From positions 40,426,195 through 40,490,194 of the forward strand of contig CM070876.1 of NCBI GenBank assembly GCA_036365515.1: a stretch of DNA of 64,000 nt. The letters run 5' to 3'. Shown here piece by piece: positions 21,831-34,880 of this stretch (positions within the stretch are counted from its first letter, which is position 1; every line of letters starts with the position of its first letter). A model generated the notes under the pieces. The model was not told the DNA's origin and did not search any database. It saw only the letters and a program-made list of their open reading frames with translations. The translations under genes were made by a program, and so were the position numbers. This stretch comes from Torymus aiolomorphi (taxonomy: Eukaryota > Arthropoda > Insecta > Hymenoptera > Torymidae).

Positions 21831-23137
21831 CCGCTGCCAATTCATTGGCCCGTAGCTTCCTCAACCGTAATTTGTTGATTCCTTTAATTAATTTTTAATA
21901 ACAAAATTTATAATTTTTTTAAAAATTTATTGCATAATTATAATTAAATTCATTTATGAATATTAAAAATTGTTAATTTTTAAATTTATTTATTTATTTA
22001 TTATTTATTTATATCAAATTTATATAAATTTTGAGCTGATAAATAAAGTTATCATTTGAAATAGAAGTAAAATATCTATATATTATAATAAAACAAATAG
22101 CTATCACGGTTGTTTTTTTATTAACAAAAACGTGTTTTTTTTTATATTTCATAATTCATATTTTTTAAGAAAAAAAAATTTATAGCTATCATTGTTCTTT
22201 TGTTATTAACAAAAACGTGTTTTTTTAAAAAAGTTCATAACTCACAAATAAATTATAATAATGCAGAATATAATGCATTCATAATGCATAATTCATAATT
22301 ATAATAGATTATAATAGATATAATTTTTAAACATTTTAATTCATTTTGTTACACATCATTGAAGTTATGAGTTTAAAAAAAAAAACACGTTTTTATTTTT
22401 GATGATAACTAAAGAACCGTGATAGATAGAAAATTAATTTTTTCTAGAAAATATAGGTATTTTAATTCTCTTTCGAATGCCACCCACCCCATTCAGATAC
22501 ATAGAGCCGTTCTCGAGAAATTACGATTTTAAAAAAATGTCAAAAAATTTTTAACCTCAAATATCTCTGAAATTTATGGACCAATCATTTTGCCCAAAGA
22601 ACTCGACCGAGAACTATAAAAAATCTACCTCTAAAAGGAATTTCAAAGCGATTAAGTCAATTTTACTCCCGTAAATCGTTGGACACACAATACTCATTTT
22701 TTTCACATTTCAATTTTTTTCTCAAAAACTAGTCGACAAAATGAATTCAAATTTTTACAGATTAAAGCTATTTATATTCTGCATTACCATGATTTTTCTC
22801 AAGAAAATTGACCGTTTAGTTTAAGAGTTATAAGCTTTAAAAAAAAAACACGTTTTTGTTAATAACAAAAGAACCGTGATAGCTAGAAACTTTTTTTTTT
22901 TTAGAAAATATAGGTATTTTAATTCTCTTTTGAACGCTACTCTTCAGATTCGAATAACTCGATCCCATCATTAAAAAAAATCAAAAAACAGTTTTGAGAA
23001 AATCGAAAATTTGAAAAAAAACAAAAACGCATCGCCCCAATCAAAAAACGGATTTTTGACCCGCCATCACGCAAAAAAAAACAAAAAAAATGAGACCTGT
23101 CCGGTCAAAATCGACCGAGTAGAAGCTGAGATCCAGG

Positions 23138-23172
<35 letters not shown>

Positions 23173-23284
23173 CCATTTTTCAAAAACCATGTATTTCGAT
23201 TCCTAACACCTCGGAACACAATTATAACATGTTTTTACAACAACTCAAAAATTTACTATCACAAAGCTTCCTCTAGGAGGAAGC
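21831..23284 (+). mobile_element. Microsatellite-bearing repeat element, family A copy 1
   Basis: The left end reads CCGCTGCCAATTCATTGG then GCTTCCTCAA; the right end is a hairpin GCTTCCTCtagGAGGAAGC. The interior has no ORF and carries a (CA)16 tract at 23140-23171. Three further copies at 27854-30072, 53468-55172 and 59911-60760 share ends and interior, including the block CCTGTCCGGTCAAAAT next to the microsatellite in copies 1 and 2. Confidence 0.82.
23140..23171. repeat. (CA)n microsatellite inside family A copy 1
   Basis: Sixteen CA units at the same internal place as the longer tracts of the other copies. Confidence 0.95.
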
Positions 23285-23884
23285 AAAAAAAATTATGTAA
23301 CTTTAAAAATCCACATTCCATCAAAGAGAAGAAATCATTTCATCCATTTTACACATTCATATAATAATCCACTTTTCCTTGTTATTACATAACTATAGAT
23401 AATTTATACATTTCTCACCACACACGAGTTAAAAATATGTATTTTTTATTAGTTTCAAAATCGAGACATGCTGTCAAGCTAATATTTCATAAGACATATC
23501 CATCAGTAGTTTATCTTTTCAATAATGTTATTTATTACTTACAATAAGTATACATTTTAAAGCTTAAATTAATTAAATTGTTAATTTGATTGGTGCAGAA
23601 ATTTTAATGCGAATTCAAATGATTTCTTCAATCAAATTGGATATAGCAGTATGTACGAAAAACGCTTCATAGTCTGTAACCGTTACCTTATGTAAGCACA
23701 AAAAGCGACCAATTCGGCTAGTGTAGTTTAATTTTGCATAAAAATAATTTTTAAAAGTCTCCGATCATCGATCGTGAGAATCAATAAGATTAGTAATTAT
23801 ACAGTTTTAAATTAATTTCCAAAATTGATTTTGTTTTAAGAAAAACCAAGATATCATGCGCTGTACCCTCCTACAAAGTTTCAA

Positions 23885-24690
23885 ACAAGGTAAACTACCC
23901 ATTACTGGAACAAAGCCAATTTTGGAACCAGTAGTGGGACAACAGTAAAAAGACTAAATTAAACGGTTAAGACGATAGCAGCATTAATTTATTAGCATTC
24001 TTTATTATGTTAACTATATAGTCACTTCGTTATTGTATTAATTTACTTCTTAAATTAGTGTATAACAAGATACAAATTTTTCGAGGTTATGTTTCAGAAG
24101 TGCGTATAGCGAAAATTTTGTCCCACTAAAGTGGGACAAAAAACCTAAAGGTCCTCTTAATTCTCATATCACAGTAGTGGGACACGTTTAACCCTCAGGG
24201 TACGGACTATAAAAACGTTACGTTCAGTACGGACATGGGTTAGCCTAACCCGGCGACTTTGATTGACTGTATATCAAGCTGTAATTTGTCAATAATTGAA
24301 ACATGTTTTTTTTTTATCGATCGGAAATTGCCGCCACCATCACTTCCTTTGAAATGGCGCTACTTTTAAAATTCGCTCGGGTTACGCTAACCCAGTCCGT
24401 ACCCTGACGGTTAAAAGTATTGTCGCACTACTGAGTTCGAACGGGCGTCCCACTACTGGTTCCAAATAAGTTACCTTGTCCCACTAAACCAGTCGAATGT
24501 TATTTTCTTTTAATGCGATTATTTTAATACACAAGCAACGAAAGAATTTTTTCTTAAAATAAGCTATGAAATAAGAGTTAGTTATCTGCTGAGGTAATTA
24601 ATTTTCATGTATTATGCTTAGTTTTGGCAATAGAAAAGATTATAAAAAAGTATGGTCAAAACTGTTCCAGTACTGGTTACTTTACCTTAG
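23885..24690. mobile_element. Inverted-repeat element with CCCACTACTGG-type motifs
   Basis: The left side (GGTAAACTACCC, TTGGAACCAGTAGTGGGAC) is mirrored on the right (GTCCCACTACTGGTTCCAAA, GGTTACTTTACC). The motif GTGGGAC recurs within. It encloses a TTAA-bounded element at 24188-24414. No ORF. Confidence 0.6.
24188..24414. mobile_element. TTAA-bounded MITE, piggyBac-like ends
   Basis: TTAA then CCCTCAGGGTACGGACT at the left; AGTCCGTACCCTGACGG then TTAA at the right. TTAA duplication and termini starting with C residues are typical of the piggyBac superfamily. At 219 bp it is non-autonomous. Inner motifs GGGTTAGCCTAACCC and GGGTTACGCTAACCC are also palindromic. Confidence 0.72.
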
Positions 24691-26571
24691 ATATTCCAAA
24701 TAGTCTGAGAACGAAATTTGAACGAAATGAATCCGAAAGAGTCTAGCAGGATTTAATGGTGAAAATTGCCCTGGAAAGGATTTCCTTTTCGATTCGATTT
24801 ATCAAAAGGACATATTGAAATACTTCGCTAGCCAAAATTTCAGACCCCCAAGTGCCTCCCTTCGGGGGGAGGTATTTTATCAGAATGGTAAAATGTTAGA
24901 TAGGTATTTTTTCAGAAAATATACTATCGTTTAAATTATTTTGCGAATCCGAAACTGTTAATTCCGAATAGAAGTTATTCAGAACACACTAGGAATTACT
25001 TTCGAAAAGAAAATATAAGAAAAATTTGCGTCTATAAAAATTGAAAACAGATTGCATGAAATTATAAAAATACTTTTTACTAGAAAAATAAAATTCCGAA
25101 AAATCTGAAATGTTCATTCCTATACGATTTTCAGCTCATTTGTCGACATTTTAGCTTTTCTAAATCACTCCATTTTCTACAATTTAATTGTTAGGTAGAA
25201 ATGGCATTCTGAAAATTGACATCACATATCGTATAAAAATAATTTAATGAAAATATTATGGCCTTCTTGCCAAATTTTTTCGTATGTTTATATATTATAC
25301 ATTTTTAAGCATTCGGAAATTTTACGCTTCTATCATAAGATATTCTAATTTGTTTTTTTACCTTTCTGAGAAAATACTCATCTAACATTTTACGAATCTG
25401 ATAAAATACCTCCCCCCCCTCCCTTCACTTCCTAACCTCAAAATCTTTTTTTTTTCGACAGTATTTTTTTAGGTGAATTTAAGCTCCGAAAAATCTAAAA
25501 AATTCAGCAAAGTGTATTTTTAAGCAGCAAATAAACGTGAATTTTTTCAGATTTTTCGGAGCTTAATTACATGCGCTCTAAGCAAATTCCTAAAGTTTTT
25601 AGATCGATTTCTAAGCTCAATTTTATAAATCGGTAAAGTTGTAAATACGCATACTTAATTAATGTATTTTTTCCTGTTCTTTCGAATAGTGTGATCGATA
25701 ATTTTGAAAAAATTGGAGTTCTTTGCGACTTTTTGATGATTTTATTAGTATAGTAATACCTAACCTTAAGAGTGCCGTACTGTCAAAAGTGTTTTTTGTT
25801 AATTAAAATAATTTGGGGCAATTATAATATAAAATTATTAGGTATTATTAGGTATTAAAGAAAACATTAGAACAGTTTTTACAAACTAAAGTCAATCAAT
25901 AAATGTATATTTTGTAGAGAAACGCGGGGAGCAGCTTACCGTAACGTCCACTGGACGTTTGATTTTTCTCTACAAAACACAAGTTCATTTATTTTTATCT
26001 AAATTCATGAAACTTGTTTAAACGTAATCCTTATTAACTTCTACACGTGCGAAAACTGAGTTTTGATGAATTTAAAATTTATAAGTATACCTAAATTAAT
26101 GAAAATACGTAGATGAAGTCATGGGGGCGCTGCGATCTATTCCGGAGTTGGGGTTTAGGTAGAGAGCACTCTTAAGAATTGAAATAAAGATCCAACAATT
26201 ATCTGAAATAACCTCTGTGGATAGTAATTTTTTGTAATTTATTAAATTTTTCTAAGAAACATGGAAATCTCATTGTTTAATTGAATAAGATCATAAACAA
26301 TTATTAGGAGGTTGAAGATTTTCCTATAAGTACTTATATAGCTTAAATGCTATAGTTAGATATGTACCTGCGTTTTCACGTTTCGGAATGCGGATAAGAG
26401 TACAGAAAGTGCAATAGACTACATGCCGTGCTTCGTGTCTTGCTTAGTACCTTTGTCATGAAGATCACCTGTAGACTTTTTTCTCCGAAATCCCTTCCAG
26501 GGCAATTATCACCATTAAACCTGGCTAGATTCTTTCGTTCAAATGTCATTTTCAGACGATTTGAAATATCG
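24689..26571. mobile_element. 1.9-kb element with 95-bp terminal inverted repeats and nested palindromes
   Basis: The left arm (GATATTCCAAATAGTCTGAG ... AATTGCCCTGGAAAGGATTT) recurs inverted at 26490-26571. Inside lie further inverted repeats: 24864-25420 (GGAGGTATTTTATCAG), 25478-25567 (AAGCTCCGAAAAATCT) and a TTAA-bounded one at 25766-26175. No transposase frame. Best read as successive insertions or a composite foldback. Confidence 0.7.
25766..26175. mobile_element. TTAA-bounded inverted-repeat element
   Basis: TTAA followed by GAGTGCCGTACTGTC at the left and GAGAGCACTC followed by TTAA at the right. Terminal similarity is short (GAGTGC). Probably a degraded non-autonomous element nested inside 24689-26571. 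Confidence 0.45.
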
Positions 26572-26778
26572 ATTTAAAATTTTGGACGAAGAGCAATGAT
26601 GCCTTGCGTATCAAAATGTATTTATTTAATTATACGTGTAATTATTTTATTCCATTACCAAAGCTTGTGGTTTGTAAATTTAACTATTGTTTCTTATTTT
26701 CTGTAGGCTAATCTGGCACAGGATTTGAAACTAAAAGAAAAAGATGAAAATAAGTAGGTATAGTTTAACTTGTACATA

Positions 26779-26994
26779 TTTGAAATTTCGACAGTTCATA
26801 ACGAACGAAATATCAATTTAGAGTGTCTACTTTTAGTTTGAATTCATCAGAATGGTTTTAGTGATGACTATAACAGTGAGAACTGAAGGGATACAGTTAT
26901 TATTATTTTCCGGATATATGAAGTAGTTAAATCCGGCTAAATCTAAAAATGGCAAAAATCTTTCGTTCACTCTGCGACCATTCGAAATTTCAAG
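26779..26994 (+). mobile_element. Short MITE with TTTGAAATTTCGA ends, copy 1
   Basis: Ends TTTGAAATTTCGA and TTCGAAATTTCAA are inverted repeats. The interior (ATACAGTTATTATT, GGCTAAATCTAAAAATGGC) is shared with the copy at 63338-63558 in the same orientation. Confidence 0.8.
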
Positions 26995-27965
26995 TATCTA
27001 TAGTTTCTCATAGAAAATTTTTTGTATACATTTTCAACTTATTATTGTTATTATTTTAGAAAACAAAATCTTTCTTTACCGTTATTTACGTAAGCATTAT
27101 AATACATATTTCGCAATAAAAGATCCAACAGAAGAATAAGCATACTATAATAGTTGCTTCAACAAAATTCATAAAAATTGAAAAAACAAATTTAAATTAC
27201 TTATAAAAGAAGTTTTTATTTATCAGTAGATCGGATATAAGTTTTTCGCTGACGGTACACATGACTGCAGGATCAAAGCGAAATGCATCGATTTCAGTAA
27301 GTTGGCACATGCAGTGTGAAAAATGCTCGCACAAACATGACCAATGGAGCATTAAATCGCTCTAAAGAAAGTTGGCGAGCATTTACGTTATGATGATCAA
27401 CGTGTTCACTTTCTTGTAAACACGCAATTACTTTTTAATTGTAGAGGACTCAAGTGCTAGATCAAAATTTCTTGTTTTACGAAAAGATTTCTCTAGCGTT
27501 TAGTATCGATGGACAAGTTTCTAAAACGTAATTTTTATCTGTAAGAAAAAATAAAACGTTCTGATTTTTCATTAATTTATCTTTTGGAATAAATAGATGA
27601 AACTTTTTTTAAAAAATATTCCATACATTGACAAAAAAAAATTGTACAATTCAACATTAATAAAATCCAATGTTATTAATTTAAAATTTCTATTATCATT
27701 AAAAAAAATTTCATTGCAAATGGGTTGTCCTTAAATTTTTATTATAATATTTGTGTAGTTAAACTAATCTTTCTCCAAATTGATAAAGGCATCACTAATT
27801 TAATAAAAGCACTTTATAGATGGCTAATGACAACATATTTTATAGAACAAATTGCTTCCTCCTAGAGGAAGCTTTGCGATAGTAATTTTTTGAGTTATTG
27901 TAAAAACATGTTATAATTATTTTTCGAGGTGTTCGGAATCAAAATACATGATTTTTGAAAAATGT

Positions 27966-28138
<173 letters not shown>

Positions 28139-28903
28139 CGTGTGTACGCCTGGATCTCAGCTTCTAATCGATCGATTTTGACCGGACAGGTCTCATTTTT
28201 TTGTCTTTTTTTTGTGTGATGGCGGGTCAAAAATTCGTTTTTTGATTCGCCGATGCGTATTTGTTTTATTTCGAATTTTCGATTTTCTCAATATTGATTT
28301 TTGCTTTTTTTTAATGATAAGATCGAGATATTTGAATCCAATGGATAGCATTCGAAAGAGCATTAAAATACCTATATTTTCTAAAAAAATTTCTCTAGCT
28401 ATCACGATTCTTTTGTTATTAACAAAAACGTGTTTTTTTTTAAAGCTTATAACTCTTAAACTAAACGGCCAATTTTCTTGAGAAAAATCATGGTAATGCA
28501 GAATATAAATAGCTTTAATCTGTAAAAATTTGAATTCATTTTGTCGACTAGTTTTTGAGAAAAAAATTGAAATGTGAAAAAAATGAGTATTGTATGTCCA
28601 ACGATTTACGGGAGTAAAATTGACTTAATCGCTTTGAAATTCTTTGTAAAGGTAGATTTTGGATAGCTCTCGGTCGAGTTCTTTGGACAAAATTAGTCCA
28701 GAAATTTCAGAAATATTTGAGGTTAAAATTTTTTTAACCTTTATTGTAATTTCTCGAGAACGGCTCAATGTATCACTTCCAAATTTATAGACAATTTTGT
28801 ATGTGATATAGATAATATGTGTGCGAATTTTCATCAAGATCGTACGATTACTTTTTGAGATATTTGATTTTGAAAATGTTCGCATTTTACAAAGTTATTT
28901 TAT

Positions 28904-29090
28904 ACCACTCTAACCTCAAAATCACAACTTTGGTATGACTTTTCGGCGCTCGTGGTATAAAATACCGTTCGAAACGAGTGCGGAAGTTGATTATTTACTT
29001 CATGTGACTTTTCGCACTCGCTTCGCTCGTGCGAAAAACGTCATATGAAGTAAATCATCACCTTCCGCACCAGTGTCGAAATGTACTATT
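28904..29090 (+). mobile_element. Family B repeat, copy 1
   Basis: Begins ACCACTCTAACCTCAAAATC and ends GTACTATT. The core is CACTCGCTTCGCTCGTGCG, a self-complementary motif, flanked by inverted segments (TTACTTCATGTGAC/GTCATATGAAGTAA). A second copy lies at 58028-58206. It interrupts family A copy 2, so it is younger than that copy. Confidence 0.78.
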
Positions 29091-30757
29091 CTTTGTCGCA
29101 TGATAACTAGAGAAAACAAAAATTGGTTTAATCATGTTGAAATTTTGTGGAGATGTAGAGTCTATATATTGTTGTATAAGTCCTTTACGTAAAAGAATTG
29201 TCTCATGATTTTTAGAGATATTTAAGGTTACAAATTTTTTACGTTTTTTTTCAAAATCGTAATTTTTCAATGACGACTTCATGTATCAGTTTGAAATTTG
29301 TAGACTATTTTGTATGCGATATAGGCAATACCTGTGTAAAATTTCATCCAGATTATATGGTTATTTTTTGAGATATTTGATATTTAAAATTTTAGTATTT
29401 TTGAAAATGACTTTCTTTGTTGTCGCACAATATAACTACATTAAAATAGTTTTAATTTTTTTTAATTTGGTGGAGATGTAGAGTTTGTAGATTATTTATT
29501 AGAAGAGTTCTTGGGGTAAAAGAATTCGTTTATGAATTTCAGAGATATTTGAGGTTAAAACTATTTTAGCCCTCTTTTAAAATCGTAATTATTCGGGAAC
29601 GCATTTATGTATACTAGAAAATGGAAATGACATACGATATGCGCACATACCTGCTTTTGTTTTGTAATAGCCATTTATTATTTTTAAGGTTAGAACCTTT
29701 TTCTTACCTCGGAAATTCCAGAAAGAGCACACAAATACGGACAGGCATACTACTAGAGACAAGTACCCTATGTGTGCAATTTCACAAAGAAAATATAATT
29801 TGAAGTAAAGGTTATTTAGAAATTTTAAAAGGTTTTGACGATAATATTACAATCAATTATTTTATTTATTTTTCACACATAATTTAAAAAAAAATCATAC
29901 CTATTATTTTATTCATATTTTATACATAATTTAAAAATTGATACTTTTTAGTCTTCATAAATGAATTTAATTATAAATTGTTGCAAAACTTATACATTTT
30001 GTGATTAAAAGTTCATTAAAGGAATAAGCAAATTAAGTTTGAGGAAGCCACGGGCCAATGAATTGGCAGCGGTTTTTTTTCTTTGGTACGAATAGTAAGT
30101 TAAAAATACTTTAACCTGTTATGCTCTAGCAGCAGAACTCCGATTCTAAGTGACATTTTATTCAAGTTTGGTTTAATGCTGTAAGGTAATTATCTGGAAC
30201 TACATGATCTTTATTTTGTTGGTTGCACAATCAAAATGTGATTTATATAAAGTGGAGTAATAAAATAGTACTGACTTTACTTGGAACCTTAAAAAAGTGT
30301 GCCTTGCTATACACTATACTGTGTCTTAGTTGAAGAAAAAGATATAAGAGTATATTGAATATTATAAATTTTGTCTGCAATTCTTGTGATTACAAAAATT
30401 AATTTTTTTTAAAGATACAGCGGTACGTATATTGAAAATAAAATTAGATTGCATTACTTAACCTAAACCGAAGAAACTTTCTGACAGTTTGTTAAATATG
30501 AAACAATTCAAGCAGTCATAAAACATTATACTGTGTCGGCCCAGTAAAAACTAGAGATTTTAATAAAAAAATTATATTGCTATCTCAATAAATTCTCTAG
30601 CCAGAAGTTTTAACCTAGTTTAATATTCACCAAAAATCACAAATAAATTTTGAAATTATGATTTATTTCTTTACTATTTTCAAAAAATTATGATTTAATA
30701 CGATAATAATTAGTAAAGTGTAAGTGACATGTTCATTATTCCAATGAAAATAAACCT

Positions 30758-31144
30758 CTTAAGGGGGTGCCATAGTCGTACCGTTACCGACCGAGAAATT
30801 CACACAGTTTCAAGCTGATTAAAAATAAAATACGTAAAACCACAAAAAACAAGAGAACACTTCGCTGCGGTTTTGAACGTTCTATCACCTAGTAAAAGTT
30901 TGAAGTCGAAATATTAAGTGGTTTTTGCAAAAACTTTGAACAAAACAAAATTCGGTTTCGTTCAAAGTTTTTGCAAAAACAACTTGATATTTCGACTCCA
31001 AACTTTTACTGGATGATAGAACGTTCAAAACCGCAGCGAAGTGTTCTCTTGATTTTTTGTGATTCGACGTATTTTATTTTTAATCAGCTTGAAACTGTGT
31101 GAATTGCTCGGTCGGTAATGGTAGGACTATGGAACCCCGTTAAG
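30758..31144. mobile_element. TTAA-bounded foldback element, about 385 bp
   Basis: TTAA (30759-30762) then GGGGGTGCCATAGTC; the right end reads GACTATGGAACCCCG then TTAA (31140-31143). Arms of about 185 bp match closely through TTCAAAGTTTTTGCAAAAAC around a short loop near 30952. No ORF. Confidence 0.88.
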
Positions 31145-31149
31145 GTGAT

Positions 31150-31435
31150 GTTAAATACCGACATAATTTTCAAACGAGTACATCTCATGAAAATATCAAT
31201 AGAATGATCCAAAAAAATCTGAGTATAGTATTAACATATAAGGAGCGCTTGACAAACGTGTTTTTTCAAAAAAAATATGAGAATTTTTTTAATTAAATAA
31301 AAATCGTACTGTCGGTAAGTAGGAATCTGCAATTGACCTACTTTTCAAACGAGCATATCTAACGAAAATGCTAATAGAATCACTCAAGAAAAACGTGGAT
31401 ATAGTGTTTATGTGTACGGAGCGCTTGACAAAATT
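31150..31435. repeat. Degenerate direct repeat, two units
   Basis: Two similar blocks about 175 bp apart share TTTTCAAACGAG(T/C)A(C/T)ATCT and GGAGCGCTTGACAAA, each with an AATAGAATGA/AATAGAATCA box between them. Confidence 0.6.
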
Positions 31436-31999
31436 TGTTTTCCGAATAAACGCTTGAATGTTGATTTAAAAAATATTGAAATTCACGGTTTCACATGGCC
31501 TTAAGAAAATGGTTTATTTTAGTTTCAATCACATACAAGAGCTAAAAAGTAATCTATAATATATACGTTTTGCAAAGGTAAAAAATCTAAAAAGTTAAAA
31601 GTTCTAGATATTTAAGGATATTTTGTACTCCCTCAAAGAGGAAGAAAATTTTTCGAGATCAAAATGTTTAAAAACTTTTCTTAGATATTTGGCATACAAA
31701 TCTGCCATTTTGGAGAAAATGTGTGGTGTGTGTGATATACCTATTACTGAGAAGTAAAATACTGATATATTCATTAATTTCTTAGAAGTATAATTACTTT
31801 GAACATTAATTTCAAAGTTTTAGTGATCTGATAATTAACAATTGCAAAAACATGTCAGTTTACATTTCATGTTATTGAAATTCTTATTGACGTATAAGGG
31901 TTAGCTTATTAATGATGTGGCGAGTTTGGAGAAGTTAGAGAAAATGAAAAAGTGAAAAAGAAAAACGTGCGAGACCGTGAAGTTGGAAGGAGGCGGAGA

Positions 32000-32717
32000 A
32001 AATGGTCATCCAGTAAATTGTCCACGTGGAAACAATGTATGGAGAAGCGCGGCGGAAAAGCCCTAGCTAGGCAGGAGCCTTTCTTCCGAGGGCGAGTCGC
32101 GAGCACGCACGCGATTGTCGCGGGGGCATGTAATGTCGAAGTATAGGGCGCAAAGTGCCGCGTAAATTGGCATGGCATGTATATATATATTGCGAAGTCA
32201 GGTAGTTATACACTCGAGAGAATTAGGAAGCGGTAGTAGGAAAAAGCGGGCTGTTGAATAACGTGTAGGCGAGCAAAAGAACAGAGGGGCACGGAGCTCG
32301 ATTTTCCGGGCGACGCGCAGGAGAGGGCGAACGAAAGAGTAAATCAGGCCTCTGCTTAGCTGGCTGTGTGTATTATACGTGTGTGTTAGTTGTGCGATGC
32401 GAGCGTGGCTGCACAGGGGCGCGAAGGGGCCAGCAGACAAGGAGAGGGAGATTAATCTCGTCCGCGAGAACAATAGCCGCAATAAATTGAAGTTTTGATT
32501 GCTTTCCCGCGAGTGCGCGCGCGCGCGCCCCGCAGCCGAGTTAGAAGTTCATTCTTCGGCCCGGCAAAGAGGAGCGAACGCGCGCGCGGCACTGCCGAGG
32601 TGAGCCGATCTCAGCCGAGCCTAGCGAGCATTGATCAATGATCATTCGGCCTCTCGCAGCTATTACCACTCCCCCCTCCCTCTCTTCATCTCGACTCTAC
32701 TCTTCGGCGCTTCCGCT

Positions 32718-32748
<31 letters not shown>

Positions 32749-32930
32749 GCCACCCCCACATCAAGCACGTCTTTACAAACCGATGTACGCGCAAGCGCGA
32801 AATAGAAAGCTTTTGGCCCTTCCTATAAACTTCGCGGTGGCCCGTTCGCCGGCTTTGACAGCGCGAAATGAATTCTCGCGCACACTCGTGAAATAAACGG
32901 AGCTCATCTCCCGACTGATTCAACTCCGAC
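32000..32930. promoter_or_regulatory. CpG-rich island, possible promoter or non-coding exon
   Basis: About 900 bp of GC- and CpG-rich DNA (GCGAGTGCGCGCGCGCGCGC, GAACGCGCGCGCGGC) in AT-rich surroundings, containing a (CT)14 tract at 32720-32748. Frames on both strands give low-complexity peptides only. Orientation unknown; it could be a distal RGS7 promoter (minus strand) or belong to another transcript. Confidence 0.35.
32720..32748. repeat. (CT)n microsatellite
   Basis: Fourteen CT units inside the CpG-rich island; on the other strand a GAGA tract. Confidence 0.92.
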
Positions 32931-33422
32931 CCTTATTTAAAGATTTTCATTCAATCCGAATGCTCACTCTTGCTCAAACTAATAAAAATAATATTTCAAT
33001 CATGTACCACGATTTATTACTTCTTTTACAAATTGTGATATTTTATTAAGTTTAGAATCCTCTCTTTAAAAAGTTATGGCCGGAAGTAGCGAAGCATTTT
33101 AAAACGCAATATGATTGCTTGTTGAACTGAGCGTTAAAATTCATAACAAGTAAATTTTTATCAAGGTTTCGAGTATCGGAATGGAAAGTAAGAAAGACTC
33201 TTGAATAAGTTATGTCAATATTATGTTTAGACTTTATTTTTTATGTAATATACTTGGTAAAACCAAATTTCTCGAATAAGCTTGTAGTTTCAAACCTCAA
33301 AATTTAGTATAAATTAAGAGTAGATGTACTATAATATTATATCAATTATTAAAAATGCATTCAAATTGAAAGAAAAAGATTTCTGATAAGATTTTATGTG
33401 CTCGTAGTAATATAATTTTATT

Positions 33423-33701
33423 AATTGATTAATTGATCCTCAACGAGCAAAGTCTCTTACAGTTAGTCGTAATGCTTTTCCTTCATCGAAATAGTGTGCT
33501 ACATTATAGTCGGCGTCCACTATTTGATATTTGTATTTTATTAAATTCTTTCCTATATTTCTCTTACGAGTGTCACTGCTTGCCAAAATTTTCTATGAAA
33601 TAGTGCAGGCTGACTATAATGTAACACACTATTTCGATCAAGGAAAGGCATTACGACTAACTGTAAGAGATTTTGCTCGTTGAAGATCAATTAATCAATT
33701 T
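33423..33701. mobile_element. Foldback element, 279 bp
   Basis: TTGATTAATTGATCCTCAAC and AGTCTCTTACAGTTAGTCGT at the left are mirrored by ACGACTAACTGTAAGAGATT and GATCAATTAATCAA at the right. Arms of about 105 bp with few mismatches. No ORF. Confidence 0.87.
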
Positions 33702-34880
33702 ATAAAAGGATTTCTGGCTTATAAGAAATACATTATTCTTAGGATGTTTAATAAAAAAAGAACATAGAGCGCACGCTGCGCGCATGGATATAGTTACTAT
33801 AAAAAAGAAACTAATTTGGTCTTCTTTTTATGAACCAAATTAATTTTACTTATGAAGGCTGCTTGTATAAAATTTTTCATAAAATTTCAACTTAAAACTC
33901 GGAGTTAATATTTCACGTAGAAACGATGCTAGGTGACGTGTCATATTTCATACTGCAGAAATAATATGCGTATATTCTTGACATTTTCTTATTTATGTTG
34001 CAATATTTTTACTTCAAAATGTATTATAACTAATGTGCTGGATATTAATGTCCAAGCTCGAGAAGGACATTTAAGCGCGCTCAACTTGACAAAGAAGTCT
34101 ATGTGACCTCAGTGAGTTGAACGCAAAATATCGGATACTTTCTATTTTTAGAGCTGTAAATTTTCGCTAAAATCGTGTAAGAGGTAGAACCTGGGTTGTA
34201 ACAATAAATATTGTCACTGTTAATTGAGACGTGAAATTTAGTAAAAGTAGTGCTATCAACTTCTCCATATATAAAATACTTTTACGGGGAAAATAAGGTC
34301 GTGAACAAATTTCGTACCCATGCAATACAATAACAAAAGAAAATAATTATAATAAGTCATGTGATTTCGGTATAATCAGTGTAAACCGATATCGCTAAGT
34401 ATATCCCTATATACAATTCCTGGAGACAATTATCGTATAATATATTTGAATAATACTGAATGAATTATAGTCATCGTTTATATTTATAAATAGCGGCATA
34501 AACTTGAAAACTTTATTAATAGTGTGATGCGTGTACCATCAAATTATACGTTTCTTTAGTACTTCTATGTTAGAATATATATTCAGTTTTTTAATTGAGA
34601 TACGTCCCATACGTGATCTAATCCACTTCGACGATGTTTTTAAAACTTTACTCTTGGATAAGCGGTCGATTGTTTTTATACTTCATTTATTTGTCAATTA
34701 GCACTAAAAAAACGATACGCATTTATCTCTTAACATTTTATTGGCATTCTCCGGTGAACCGATTAATCAGGGTAAGCCCGATATTAAATTTTTCAGTGGA
34801 ACGTGAATTAAATAAGAAAATTGTCAATCATCTCAGAGAAGTGGAATTTCCGAAATAGCCTTTCTCAAAAGTCAATTTAC
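33702..34880. other. AT-rich non-coding stretch
   Basis: Nothing recognised on either strand. Confidence 0.4.

Noticed and set aside
23265..23284. Helitron 3' hairpin
   Set aside because: GCTTCCTCtagGAGGAAGC is a good hairpin, but no CTRR end follows and no TC start is evident; class left open.
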